Of a stretch of 64,000 nt of DNA, positions 21,913-32,528 are shown in pieces (positions within the stretch are counted from its first letter, which is position 1; the number at the start of each line of letters is the position of its first letter). This DNA comes from Gentiana macrophylla. Taxonomy: Eukaryota; Streptophyta; Magnoliopsida; Gentianales; Gentianaceae. Both the position numbers and the translations under genes were made by a program. The notes under the pieces were generated by a model. That model was not told the DNA's origin, did not search any database, and was given only the letters and a program-made list of their open reading frames with translations. Location: positions 107,131,845-107,195,844 of the forward strand of contig CM047805.1 in NCBI GenBank assembly GCA_026214975.1, given 5' to 3'.

Positions 21913-23115
21913 ATGCCTCCCAAGAAAACTGCATCCAAAATCGCATCCAGCGAATCGATCAAGGCTCCTGGATGAACGAGCGATCGATCCCGATATGCAA
22001 GAGACGAAGATCCCGCCTTGGATCTTATTCAAAGACGATCCTCGGCGAAACAGGGGGGAAAAAGATCCGGCCTTGAACCTGCTCCAGAGACCCACCAACG
22101 AGAAAAAGCAAGCCCTTGCTCCGAATATCGGGTGCTTGCGGATCGGTTAGCGAGGGCAATTTGGAGGTAATGTCGGGATAATAGCCGAGGCGATTCACGG
22201 CGTGAAAGCGGCGACGCGCCGCCCGAAAAGCTATGGCGGAAGCGCGCCGAAAGACGTAGTGGACAAGCCTCAAACAGACTCACAGGGGCGAAATAAGCGC
22301 ATCATCTAGCTCAGTGGAAAGGAAGAGACGCGAGATCCACCAAAAACACCAGAGAGGGGATGATGATAGCGCCAGGGAAGAGTTGAATGCAATTTTGGGA
22401 AAGAACCAGGTTTCGTTGTGGCTCGAGTCTCCCTTCACGAAGGAGATCGAGAGCTTTCCTAAACCCAAGGGGTTTAAGATACCAAAGATAGAACCTTATG
22501 ATGGCACCACCGACCCGGAGGACCATCTCCACAGGTATCTGTCTCAAATGAGGTTGGATGGGGCACCCGATGCAATGCGCTGTCGGGCGTTCGAGACGCT
22601 ACTCGTAGGTCGAGCAAGAGAATGGTTCACGAAGCTACGACCAGGGTCGATCTCGATTTTGCCTGCTCGCTCGAAAGTTCCGAGATGCGTTTATAGTCAA
22701 TAAGAAGTTTCATCTGGCGCCACGCACCTCGTGAGCGTGAGGCGACAAAAGATGAGATAGTAATGGAGTATTTGAAGAGGTTTAATCTCGAGGCCATGCA
22801 GTCAAGGGACGCAGATGACCGACTTACGATCACATCGTTAAGTAGGGGCTGCGTAATACTAAGTTGTACATGAAGTTGAGCGAGAGATGTCCTCATACCA
22901 TGGACGAATGTGTCAATATAGTGCATAGGATTACATCAAGGGGAGGAGGCGGTCGCGCGACACACCCAATCCGATGGATGGAATCCAAGAAAGACACCCG
23001 AGGTCCGAGCGAGGAATCGGTCAAGCGCGGCGTGGATGTCGAAAGTAAGCCATCGATGCAGGACCGTGACGAGACGTCCACCTCGGACCGTGGGGGCAGA
23101 AGGGACCTCACGTGA
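21913..23115 (+). pseudogene. gag: G-II gag
   Basis: The ATG at 21913 (MPPKKTA) corresponds to G-I 11681. The core frame 22314-22703 carries the same FPKPKGFKIPKIEPYDGTTD block and REWFTKLRPGSI, then breaks near 22680. Later pieces (KFHL, VMEYLKRFNLEAMQ, HTMDECVN) continue in other frames to about 23115. Many of its indels against G-I lie at CAG/CTG sites. Confidence 0.82.
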
Positions 23116-23239
23116 TAAGGACTTTATCCCACTCAATCGACCTCGATCCGAGGTGTTGTCGATTATGCTTTCAAAAAACTTGGCGAGAAAGCGACCACCA
23201 CGTTGAAGAAACCTCGAAAAGAGGAACGCAAGCAAATAC

Positions 23240-23395
23240 TGTGATTTTCACGAGGACATAGGTCATACAACTGAGGATTGTATCGACCTGAAGAGAGATA
23301 TCGACGTCTGCATTCAGGAAGGAAAGCTAGACGAAGTTGTTGACAGATCTCGGTATGATGGGCCCAGAGGGTGTGGAGAACAAGAGAAAAACTCC
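23240..23395 (+). pseudogene. gag: G-II gag zinc knuckle segment
   Basis: The nucleic-acid-binding knuckle matches G-I: C-D-F-H, D-I-G-H, E-D-C spacing, then IDLKRDIDVCIQEGKLDEVV. It probably binds element RNA. Confidence 0.75.
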
Positions 23396-23559
23396 GATCA
23401 AGGCAGAAACCGAGGTCGAGATGCCCAGAGACGAAGGATCGGTCACCTCGGAGGAACCGATCCCGGGTCGAAGGAAACAACAGAGAAAACTTTGGTCGAG
23501 AGCAGTATGAAGATAATCGACCGATTAACTATGTCAACACAATCTTTGGTCCCGTGGTG

Positions 23560-24150
23560 AGGTGATAAAGACCGGACCAGCGAAGAGCCGACTTGTAGCT
23601 CGAGAGGCGCAAAGCGGCTTCAGTTCACGGCGAAAGTCGGATACGGCCCTCGAGATGATATCCCCAAGTCGAGAAATCATAGCGAAGGGTTAGTTATTGA
23701 GGCAGTTATTAGCCAAGCCCGAGTATCGAGAGTCTGTGTCGATAACGGGAGTGCGGTGAACATCATATATCACTCGGCGTTCCAAGCGATGAAGTTGAAA
23801 GAAAAGGATCTAGCCCCCATAGCGTCTCCCCTGTTTGGATTTACAGGGCAAGCAGTCCACCCCCTGGGCTCGATAAAGCTACTCACAACGGTTGGGGACG
23901 GCGAGAAAGGAAGGACACTTGAATTAAGCTATGTGGTGGTCAAGGCTCCTTCTGCGTACAATGTTATCCTAGGGCGACCTGCGCTCTTCCTCCTGCGTGC
24001 TATTATATCAACTTTTCATAATAGTATGAAGTTTCCCACTAGGAATGGTTCCCACGAAGTAAAAGGAGACGTTGAAGTCGCTCGGAGTTGTAACTCTGTT
24101 GTCATGAATGGGAAAATGGCGGTCCAACAAGTCCTAGTCGAGAACTTATT
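23560..24150 (+). pseudogene. G-II aspartic protease
   Basis: The active-site box D-N-G-S lies at about 23741-23752, followed in frame by AVNIIYHSAFQAMKLKEKDL, GFTGQAVHPLGSIKLL, LELSYVVVKAPSAYNVILGR (the I-L-G-R tail typical of retropepsins) and FHNSMKFPT. From the active site on, it is intact to 24145, where one frameshift separates it from RT. It should cleave Gag-Pol. N replaces the usual S/T of D-S/T-G. Confidence 0.82.
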
Positions 24151-24237
24151 CCGGAGGAAGAAGAAGAGAAGAAGAGTTGGGTCTCCAGTGATGCAGTTGA
24201 AAACGTCCGACTCTGGGAGGGAGAGGACGATCAGTGT

Positions 24238-25224
24238 GTGCAAGTGGGAATTTGGATCCCAGAGAAAGATAAACAGTTACTGGTTGAGCTGTTGATCGAG
24301 TTCAGAGACATCTTTGCCTGGAAGGCCACTGACATGCCGGGGCTATCTACCGACATCGCGGTTCATAAGCTCGAGATTGATCAGGCTAGGAAGCCAGTCA
24401 AACAAAAGAAGAGAAATTTTGCGTTGGATCGACTTGAGGCTATTGAGTTGGAAGTCGGCAAGCTACTAGCAGCCAAGATAGTGAAAGAGGTATTCTATCC
24501 CGAGTGGCTAGCTAACCCGGTTTTAGTCAAGAAACCTGATGGTAGTTGGCGTATGTGTGTGGACTTTACAGATCTTAACAAAGCATGCCCGAAGGACTCT
24601 TATCCGTTGCCCAAAATCGACAGGTTAGTAGATTCAACCATTGATTTTGAAGTTTTTGGTTTCTTAGATGCATATAAAGGATATCATCAGATTTTAATGG
24701 ATCCTCGAGATGCGGAAAAAACAGCGTTTATCACAGAATTCGGCACCTTCTGCTGTGTGACCATGCCATTCGGATTAAAGAATGCTGGGGCAACATACCA
24801 GAGGGCAGTCAATAAGATATTTGCTAGACAAATTGGTAGATGTATGGAAGTTTATGTGAGACGACACCTTATCAAGAGTCGATCTATGAGACGATGCACA
24901 GTCGATGCTCGAGAGGTTTTCGAAGTGTTGAGAGAAACGCAGATGAGATTAAACCCGAAGAAGTGCACTTTTGGAGTCAGGTCGGGTAAGTTCTTGGGCT
25001 ATATGATCTCGAAGGACGGGATTCGAGCAAACCCGGATAAAATTGACACATTGAAGAATATGCCCGCACCTCGAAATGTAAAGGAAGTGCAGAGACTCAC
25101 GGGTAGAATGGCGGCCCTCAGTAGATTTCTATCGAGATCAGCACAGCGTGCACTACCATTTTTCAAAATACTCCGAAAGGCCAGTCCTTTTCACTGGGAT
25201 GATGAATGTCGAGACGACCTTTGA
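24238..25224 (+). CDS. pol: G-II reverse transcriptase, catalytic box altered
   Basis: A 328-residue frame equivalent to residues about 82-410 of the G-I protein and very similar to it. The catalytic YVDD reads YVRR (residues 206-209, 24853-24864), because an inserted G and a lost base a few positions later shift the frame briefly. With both aspartates gone this RT would be dead, unless the change is a sequencing error at the adjacent CTG. FGLKNAGATYQR and FLGYMISKDGI are intact. Confidence 0.88.
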   Translation: MQVGIWIPEKDKQLLVELLIEFRDIFAWKATDMPGLSTDIAVHKLEIDQARKPVKQKKRNFALDRLEAIELEVGKLLAAKIVKEVFYPEWLANPVLVKKPDGSWRMCVDFTDLNKACPKDSYPLPKIDRLVDSTIDFEVFGFLDAYKGYHQILMDPRDAEKTAFITEFGTFCCVTMPFGLKNAGATYQRAVNKIFARQIGRCMEVYVRRHLIKSRSMRRCTVDAREVFEVLRETQMRLNPKKCTFGVRSGKFLGYMISKDGIRANPDKIDTLKNMPAPRNVKEVQRLTGRMAALSRFLSRSAQRALPFFKILRKASPFHWDDECRDDL

Positions 25225-26075
25225 AGAGTTGAAGACTTATTTATCGGGCGCCTACCTCACTTCTCCTCGAGAAGGGGGAAAAGTTGTTAGTTTACTTGGC
25301 AGTATGCGAGGAGGCAGTAAGTGCGGTCCTGGTTCGAGAAGGGGTACATGGCCAAGTGCCAATCTACTTTGTCAGCAAGGCTTTACATGGCCCCGAGGTC
25401 CGATACTCGCCCGACCGAGAAGTTAGCATTGTGCCTGGTTCATGCCTTGAGGAAGTTAAGGCCCTATTTTCAAGCTCATCCCATTGTGGTAGTCACTGAC
25501 CAACCACTAAAGCAAATATTGGCAAAACCCGACACCTCAGGTCGATTGGCAAAATGGGTGATTGAAATGGCCCAGTACGACATCGAGTTCGTCCCTCGAA
25601 TCGCGATAAAAGCACGAGGCCTTGGCGATTTTTTTGGTGAAGGGATATCCGTCCAACTCGATCGGGAAAAGCAAAGCCCGGAGGAAAAATGGACTCTTCA
25701 GTCGATGGCGCATCGAGTAAGGAGAGGGGCGGGCGGGGCTCCTTCGGTAAGCCCGAAGGTGAGGAATTCCCTACGCCCTTGATTCGACTTCAAAGCAACG
25801 AACAACGAGGCCGAGTATGAGGCTATGATCACCGGCTTAAAGCTCGCTTTGAAGTCGGGTGTCGAAGATTTGTCGATTCTGATGACTCACGCTTAGTAGT
25901 CAATCATGTGAAAGGGAGTATGAGGCTAAGGAAGAAACCATGAAGAATTACTTAGCAGTTGTCCAAAGCCTCATACCAAAATTCAAGACAGTTCAGTTTG
26001 AGCAAGTCCCCCGAAGTCAGAACAAGAGAGCCGATGCGCTCTCCAAGTTGGCATCGAACTTCATGTCAAGTAAGA
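25225..26075 (+). pseudogene. pol: G-II RNase H and archaeal-type RNase H
   Basis: Several overlapping frames. LRPYFQAHPIVVVTDQPLKQ, WVIEMAQYDIEFVPR and the KWTL start of the second RNase H are clear between 25321 and 25782. NNEAEYEAM follows near 25800 and MKNYLAVVQSLIPKFK near 25940, in other frames. The catalytic D-A-S and S-D-S boxes are disturbed by indels. Same layout as G-I 15002-15862. Confidence 0.78.
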
Positions 26076-27361
26076 AGGTTCTAGTCGAGTTATTGACCGA
26101 CCGGTTACATCGAGACGGAGGCTCGGCCGATCACTCAAGAGCCACACGTGGATGGACTCGATCGCTCTTTACCTTAAAGACGGAATACTACCATCCGACA
26201 AAGTGCAAGCCAGGAAAGTCCGACTTCAATCACTCGATATGCTTTCTTTGACGATATCTTGTATCGAAAATCTTTTGTGAACCCTGGTTAAGATGTGTTT
26301 CGAAAGTGAAGGCAAATACCTCTTAGAAGAGATTCATAGAGAGCTGTGGGAATCATTGTGGAGCGAATGTTGGCTCGAAAATGCAAGTTAATTGGGTATT
26401 TACGGCCGTCGATGCGGCGAGATGCGAACAACCTAGTCCGAAGTGCAACGCTTGTCGATTCATGATAATATCTCTCATCGAAGAAGCGCAAGACATGAAC
26501 GTCATCTCGTCGGCGTGGCCATTCAATCGATGGGAGTCGATATTGTTGGACCTCTTCCCGAGCTCCAGAAATCTCAAATTCGTGGTCGTCGCGGTGGATT
26601 ACTTCACGAAATGGGTAGAAGCTAAGGCTTTGCCCGACATCCGAGCCGCCACCATCAAAAATTCTTGTGGGTCGACATCCTATGCAGTGCGAATTCAAAG
26701 CTCTAATCTCGGACAATGGTACCCAGTTCGAAGATCGAAAAGTCAGAGAATGGTGCAGCGAATACCATATCGACCAGCGATTCACCTCGGTTGCTCATCC
26801 ATAGGCAAACGGTCAAGTCGAGCAAACTAATCGACAGATCAAGCTGGGTTTAAAAAAGAGACTGGAGGCAGAAGGTCGAGATTGGGCAGTTCAACTTCCG
26901 AGCATCCTATGGTCATACAGGACAGCTCCTAATTCATCGACAGGGGAAACCCCTTTTTCTTTAGTGTATGGGTGTGAAGCGGTGATACCCGCAGAGATCG
27001 GAGTCCCCTCTCCTCGAGTACTGGCCTACAATGTTGAGACAAACGATCCTGAACTCCGACAGGAAAGGGATAATGTCGAGAAGCGAAGAGAGATAGCCTC
27101 AGCCCGAATGGCAAGGTACAAGCAGAACATCTCTCAGTATTACAACTCGAGGGTAAGACACAGATACTTCAAGGTTGGCGATCTGGTTCTAAGGAAAAAT
27201 GAAGCAAGTCGACGAAGCGATCGGAAAGTTGACCCCGAATTGGGAAGGCCCATATCAGTTCGAAGGTTCACCCCAAAGGGTCTTATCAACTTGGTCGAGC
27301 AGATGGAACCACAGTTCCTCGACATTGGCACGCCAACAATCTGAGGAAGTATTATGTTTGA
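26076..27361 (+). pseudogene. pol: G-II integrase, frameshifted
   Basis: Frames carry the zinc-binding end near 26440, GVDIVGPLPEL (about 26528), SDNG and QFED near 26710, and the GQVEQTNRQ Glu motif near 26815. A 126-residue frame (26964-27344) covers the C-terminal part with MYGCEAVIPAEIGVPS and YFKVGDLVLRK. Pol ends at TGA 27359-27361. No chromodomain is seen, as expected for Tat. Integrase would insert the cDNA with the 5-bp staggered cut seen in the flanks. Confidence 0.82.
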
Positions 27362-27609
27362 GATAAGCTTTACTTTGATGAACTTATTTACTTTTCACTT
27401 ATGAATCTTGTAATAAGTCCATGAGACAATTTTATGAATATTCTAATAAATTTGTATCTTTTCGAGATGCTTTCTGTGTTTGTTAGGATTTATAGCCAAA
27501 ACGATACAAGTCCAATGTGACAGAAAAGTTGAAGGCAAAACAATCGAAAACGAGTAGAGAAATCCGCAGGTCGGACATCTCGATAAAGCCAAAGCAAAGT
27601 TAGCCTAAT

Positions 27610-27880
27610 GGGCGACGAATGCAAAGGCATAGAGACGGTTCGCAGGGTCGGGCCAAAGGTCCAAGCTAAGAGCCGAACGAGCCCAAGAGGCAAACAAGGC
27701 TAAAGCAAAGGACGGTTCGCATAGTCGGTCCACCTGTCCCAGTCGAAAGCCGAATAAGCCCGATGGGCGAAAAAGGCCTGGACAAAGGGCGGTTCGCATA
27801 GTCGGGCCACCGTCGATCGATGGTCGAAAGAGCCTAAATGGCAAAAAGACTAAAACCAGGCGATTCACATTAAAATGCTC
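27610..27880. repeat. G-II tandem repeats between pol and antisense gene
   Basis: About three copies of a ~90-bp unit with GACGGTTCGCA, GTCGGGCCA and GAACGAGCCC words, as in G-I 17410-17640. No gene between 27362 and 28160 on either strand. Confidence 0.68.
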
Positions 27881-28161
27881 ACCTAAGGTCAAATAAGCCT
27901 GAGGCGAAAACTAAGGCAAGCAAAGTCGATCTCAAGTGCAATAAGAACCAAAGGTTCATAATACACTGAGGGGCAACACAATATCAACAACAAGTACAGC
28001 AAATAAAGCGAGTAGCGAGTATCGAGAAGACATCAAGAAGACGAGCAAAGCAATAAGATAAGCAAGATAAGAAAAAGATGGCAAAATCAAATCAAAATTG
28101 AGCAAAGTTGTCACAAGGCAAGGCCAGTCGAAAAGACCAACCAAAGTTAAAATAAATGTTA

Positions 28162-30490
28162 TTACAAATTAGAAGTTCGAATATCGGAAGAAGAATTAAA
28201 AGACAACGGTCGTGGGTCGACTTCGGGATTAGCGAGGGCCGGCTCGGGATTAGCAGAGCTCGGATCGATAGCGGTTGGGTCAACAAAGCGGCGAGAACTA
28301 GAGGCACTATATTTGATGGCCAAAGACTCTCCTTGCTGAAACTCTTCGATGTACCGATCGTACAGCTTCTCCGAGTCCGGATTGTAGAACATAGGCGTCT
28401 CGAGGGCGACACGTCGAATCTGAGAGACGACTCTCACACGATCTCATCGCAAGTGTATATCCGCCCATCATCGGCGCGCGATGATCACCTCCAAGTCGTC
28501 CTCGAGGTTTGTCGACTTGCGGTACTCCATGATGGCTTCGGTCTTAGCCTCTTCGACCTGCGCACGCGCTCGATCCAATTCGGCCTGTAGCGCATCTCGA
28601 TCATGGCGAGCCTTCCTAGCTTCTTCATCCGCAGCCTTCTGCCTTTTCAGCAACATCTCATAGTCTTGGGCCAGCTTGAGCAGCTCCCTACCCTGATCGT
28701 GCCTTTCCTCCTCGCGATCGGCCCAACTCCCGCTTTCGATAGTGGCGATTTTGCTTCAAAGACCACCAACTTATCTTGCAATTTCTCGAGTTCGGTGACC
28801 GACTCGTGCTTCAGCGAATTGTATTGTTTTTCCACAGCAGAGAGGGCAGCACTTTTGGCAACATTGTCTTGAAGCGATGCCCATTCTCCTTTTTGATTTA
28901 CTTTGCCGACTCCCCGTCTTGGCTGGCCGTCAGGCGACCTCCCGACCAACAAGGGTATTCTACAGAACATAAAGAGTATATAAAAAAATGGACAAGGCAT
29001 AGGCCTCGAGAGAAGTTAATAGGAAAAGAAGGATCGACTTACAAGACGATTTAACTTTCGCAGTACGAGGGACAGGTTCCTGTCATCCACACCAGCATAA
29101 TCGTCGGCAACCCAGTCCACACCGATCCCTGACTCGGTAGAGGTCTCAGCAACCTTCTTCCTCTTCGCCTCTCGAAGCTGCTCTTTCACCACCTCAGCAA
29201 CAGTTGGTCTTTTCTTTGTTCTCGCCGCCTGCTCCTCGACATTTGAGGTTAGATCGACAATTTCCTCCTCGTCTTCATCTCGAAGAGAACCGAATCGAAC
29301 AGTTAAGCTACCAGCGGTCGGAGGTATCTCGGTCGATCCAGCCGCGGCAGACGACTCGATGGCAGCAGGGTTTGTTTCAGGTTGAAGAGCACCCCCCCAC
29401 TCGGGAAGAGGAAGGCACCCTGGTCTCAGCCACCGGCAAGTCGGGGGTGGCCTGATCCTCGAGAGGTGGAGCAGCTATGACCGTCGACTCGGGGATACGC
29501 TTGGGATCGGTAACCTTGGAGAATCTACCCACTGCAAAATGAGAAGAGAACAAGTTAATTCTGATCGACAAACGATAAGTTATCAATTACTCAAATAATA
29601 AGCATGTAAAAACAAGCAAATAAGGAATATCCTACAATTCTCGTGATCAGGGACGCAAAGGCCCACGTATGGCATTGGCCCAGCTCCCTCCAAGTGGGCC
29701 AGGTGATACAAGAGACTCAGGTCTCGAGTACACACCTCGAAGTTGTGTCAACTCAGGAGTCGAGCCTCGTGAGGAGCCGGTTCCTTTCCAAGTTTGTCTT
29801 GTTTCCCGTCTCTCGACCTCCATAGCCCTATGTAGGGGTTATCCAAACCATGACGGAGAAAGAAAAATCGAGGCTTCCACTCCCCGTGAGAAGAAGGCCC
29901 CTTAGTTATGAACTCATGTCGATTCGCTCTCCTCTGGAAAGAATACCATAACTTGTCGGGTGTAGCAACTATCTTGTAGTAATATCGAAATACGGGCACT
30001 GAAAAACAGACCTGAGCCACTCGACATGCTATGATGAACCCCATCGAGTTCGACACCATTCGGGGCAAGTTGGGAAACGCTTATCTCATAGTGATGAATG
30101 ATGGCGAATACAATTGACAGAGTGGAAACCTTAACTCACTCGCCAGATTGATTCTCATAAACAGATACAAAATCCTTCCTGGGGCTCATCGGCAAACATG
30201 TGATTACCAGAAGGGAGTCGAGATTCGAACGGAGGCCTAACAATATTATACTTCCGGCAGATTTCGACAACGTCCTCTGGAGAAAGTACACTGAGACACC
30301 CCTTCGCACCCTTTCCATCCATCCTAGTTACTAGCTTTTTTGGCTGGTTAGGGACAGGAGGGGAGGAGGCTGTGGGTTCGCCGGAGTCTTGCCGGAGAAG
30401 AGGATCGGAGACAACAGGTGCCGGAGATTGGCTATGAATGGGCGTTTCACTACCCCTATCTGATTCAGTTGCGCTACTACTACTAGACAT
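28162..30490 (-). CDS. G-II antisense spliced gene
   Basis: Equivalent of the G-I antisense gene. Exon 1 starts at ATG 30490 (MSSSSSATES), chosen because it lies about 120 bases after the minus-strand TATA box; the longer frame up to 30595 would start almost at the transcription start. Exon 1 runs to 29636, intron 29532-29635 (GT-AG), exon 2 29531-29043, intron 28960-29042 (GT-AG), exon 3 to 28162. Across the first junction both copies keep the same reading frame (DHEN to GRF). Exon 3 is coiled coil with NLEDDLEVI and TPMFYNPDSEKLYD. Frameshifts occur near 30080 and 28460-28650. Function unknown. Confidence 0.72.
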
Positions 30491-30610
30491 GAACAAAATC
30501 ACAGAAAAGATGAACAACACGGGAAAAAGAAGCTTACTTTTGCGTTTGATGACTATGAGAATGAAGTAGGAAGTAGAATTGGCTCTGCTTTGCAACTTCT
30601 ATCTCCTCCT

Positions 30611-30618
30611 TTTATATG
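30611..30618 (-). promoter_or_regulatory. G-II antisense gene TATA box
   Basis: Minus-strand CATATAAAAGG in the same place as in G-I. See 20371-20378. Confidence 0.5.
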
Positions 30619-30867
30619 AAAACAAAAGATTTGCAAATGATTCAAGAGACGTGGGTATTGGGGTTATAACCCCGGAAATCGCGACAATCAAAGCGTGGCC
30701 GCGTCCTTTGCGGGATTCAAGCGTTTCGTATGCCGATATCGTGCCCGCGTGGCTCTGAGGCGATTAGGGTTGTGAAAAGCGGGCTTTCTCCGCCCAAAGA
30801 AAAACCCAACTCGAAGACGATTCAAGTGACAGACCCGACCTCGGACAACGGAAGTCGCCTCTCTCAA

Positions 30868-30881
30868 GTCTGGGGGGCTTA
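30868..30881 (+). other. G-II polypurine tract
   Basis: GTCTGGGGGGCTTA immediately before the 3' LTR, identical to G-I. Confidence 0.65.
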
Positions 30882-31447
30882 TGACAATACAGGGTTTCAC
30901 TCCCTCCACGTGTCGTCTATCGGTTGGTCATCACATTATAAAATAACGCCAGTGTATTCATGTCGATGCCCAGGCTCGAGGCCAAGGCCATCATATAAAA
31001 GCCAGGCTACGACTATCGACTATCGACGACCGAGCGAAGTAGGACATTCGATCCGCACTGGCTAAGCAATGTAGGGCAGTGAGTCCCAGAGTCGATCACC
31101 ACAGGTCGATAACGAGGATAGAGTCCACATCAGCTTACTAAGCCCATTAATAGCGGTAGCTTGGGCAAGGGTCAAGGCCCATTTAAGGGTAAACATGACA
31201 ATAACATAAGCCAACTTAACCTTAGGGTTTAGGCAAGTGTTGTCATTATAAATACCCCATTCCAGGAACTACGTAAGGCTTGATTCCTGGAAGATAACGA
31301 GATACGTAGGCAATCGAGATACGATCTTGGACTCACCAGATACATAAAATCCATCCCCTCGTTCCTTTTTGGCATTAGGGTTCTTGTGTGTTCATCACTG
31401 ATTAAATTAGAACCCAATCATTAAGGCGACATAATTTGTCATCGTCA
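30882..31447 (+). repeat. G-II 3' LTR
   Basis: 566 bp, TGACAATAC to ATCGTCA, TATAAATA at 31247-31254, followed by the TTAAA target duplication. Confidence 0.92.
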
Positions 31448-31514
31448 TTAAAGTTCTGCTGACCGAGTCAATGAGTCTAAATCAAGTAAAATGGTTTTGA
31501 CTTATTTCTATTTC

Positions 31515-31548
31515 ATTCCCCATTCCCCATTCCCCATTCCCCATTCCC
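31515..31548. repeat. ATTCCCC minisatellite, 5' LTR copy
   Basis: Four full 7-bp ATTCCCC units plus a partial one. The 3' LTR has three full units (39974-40000), so the array changed length after insertion. Confidence 0.85.
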
Positions 31549-32520
31549 ATAGTCATATCTGAAAATGATATAATCGAAGATGTTCTTAATTAATGAACCG
31601 TCAACTTCTTGTTTTGTTACGATAAACTCGAAATATGTTCTTGTTGATTAATTGACAATATTTTCGACTTATGTTTTCAGAAACAGTAAAAGGTATTTTT
31701 GATTTAATTAACAGTGACACATGATTAATTAAAAATGATAAAATACTAAGTGTCTGTCCATAATTGATTAAATCATAATATAATCTAGTTATATTCTGAT
31801 TAATGGCTCAATGATTGTATAACTGTTGATATAATCTTTTATTAGAGTTATAGATTATAGATGACACATTAAACTACTGCCAGTGCCATACGGATTAAAA
31901 TAATGAAACCTTTTTTGTTAATGATTCATTACATATGAACAATCTGATTAGTCAGAAATGATGCATTAATAAGATATTGATTTGGTTATTTGTTTTTACA
32001 ACATTAATCAGAGATAATACATCTCAATCGGTTGCCTTGTGCCTCGGGTGTGCTATAGACTTATATCTATATCTATGTCACACATTCGGTTTTAATCTTA
32101 CTACAACTTTGGGATTTTATCACCAACACCTCACCTACACCCAGTAAGTATTCATGCATTTGTAAGTAGGCTGAATAATATCATATCATATGTATAATCA
32201 GTGTCATATACTTACTGAGAATAAAATGATATCTTAATTTACTACTGTAGTTATCTGTGTATTAACTAGAAAAAGGATTTTATGATTCGAAATACATTGT
32301 TTAGAAGTGATGTACATCAGTCCTTGAATACTGCATTAATTATCTCATTAAAAACTGAAATGTATTTTGATATACAAAATCTGAATAGTAATAAACAGTC
32401 AGCATTTTCAAGATAATGGCATTAGTTTTCTGAATATATTTTTGTATGCATTTTGCTTTTCAATACACTACATTTAATGTCTGCACATTTAGTTCATGTA
32501 GTACACTCTCCACTCTTGGC

Positions 32521-32528
32521 TATAAAAG
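32521..32528 (+). promoter_or_regulatory. Copia-C LTR TATA box
   Basis: GGCTATAAAAGCCC in the 5' LTR and GGCTATAAAATCCC in the 3' LTR (40999-41006). Likely core promoter of the element RNA. Confidence 0.65.

Larger units (their letters stand above)
21295..31447 (+). mobile_element. G-II: second Tat-type Ty3 retrotransposon
   Basis: A 10,153-bp element of a closely related subfamily. LTRs of 569 bp (21295-21863) and 566 bp (30882-31447) start TGACAATACAGG rather than TGACGATACAGG. The target duplication TTAAA at 21290-21294 and 31448-31452 is perfect. Gene order is as in G-I. Apart from a few error-like clusters the two LTRs look nearly identical, so the insertion is younger than Copia-C. Confidence 0.93.
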
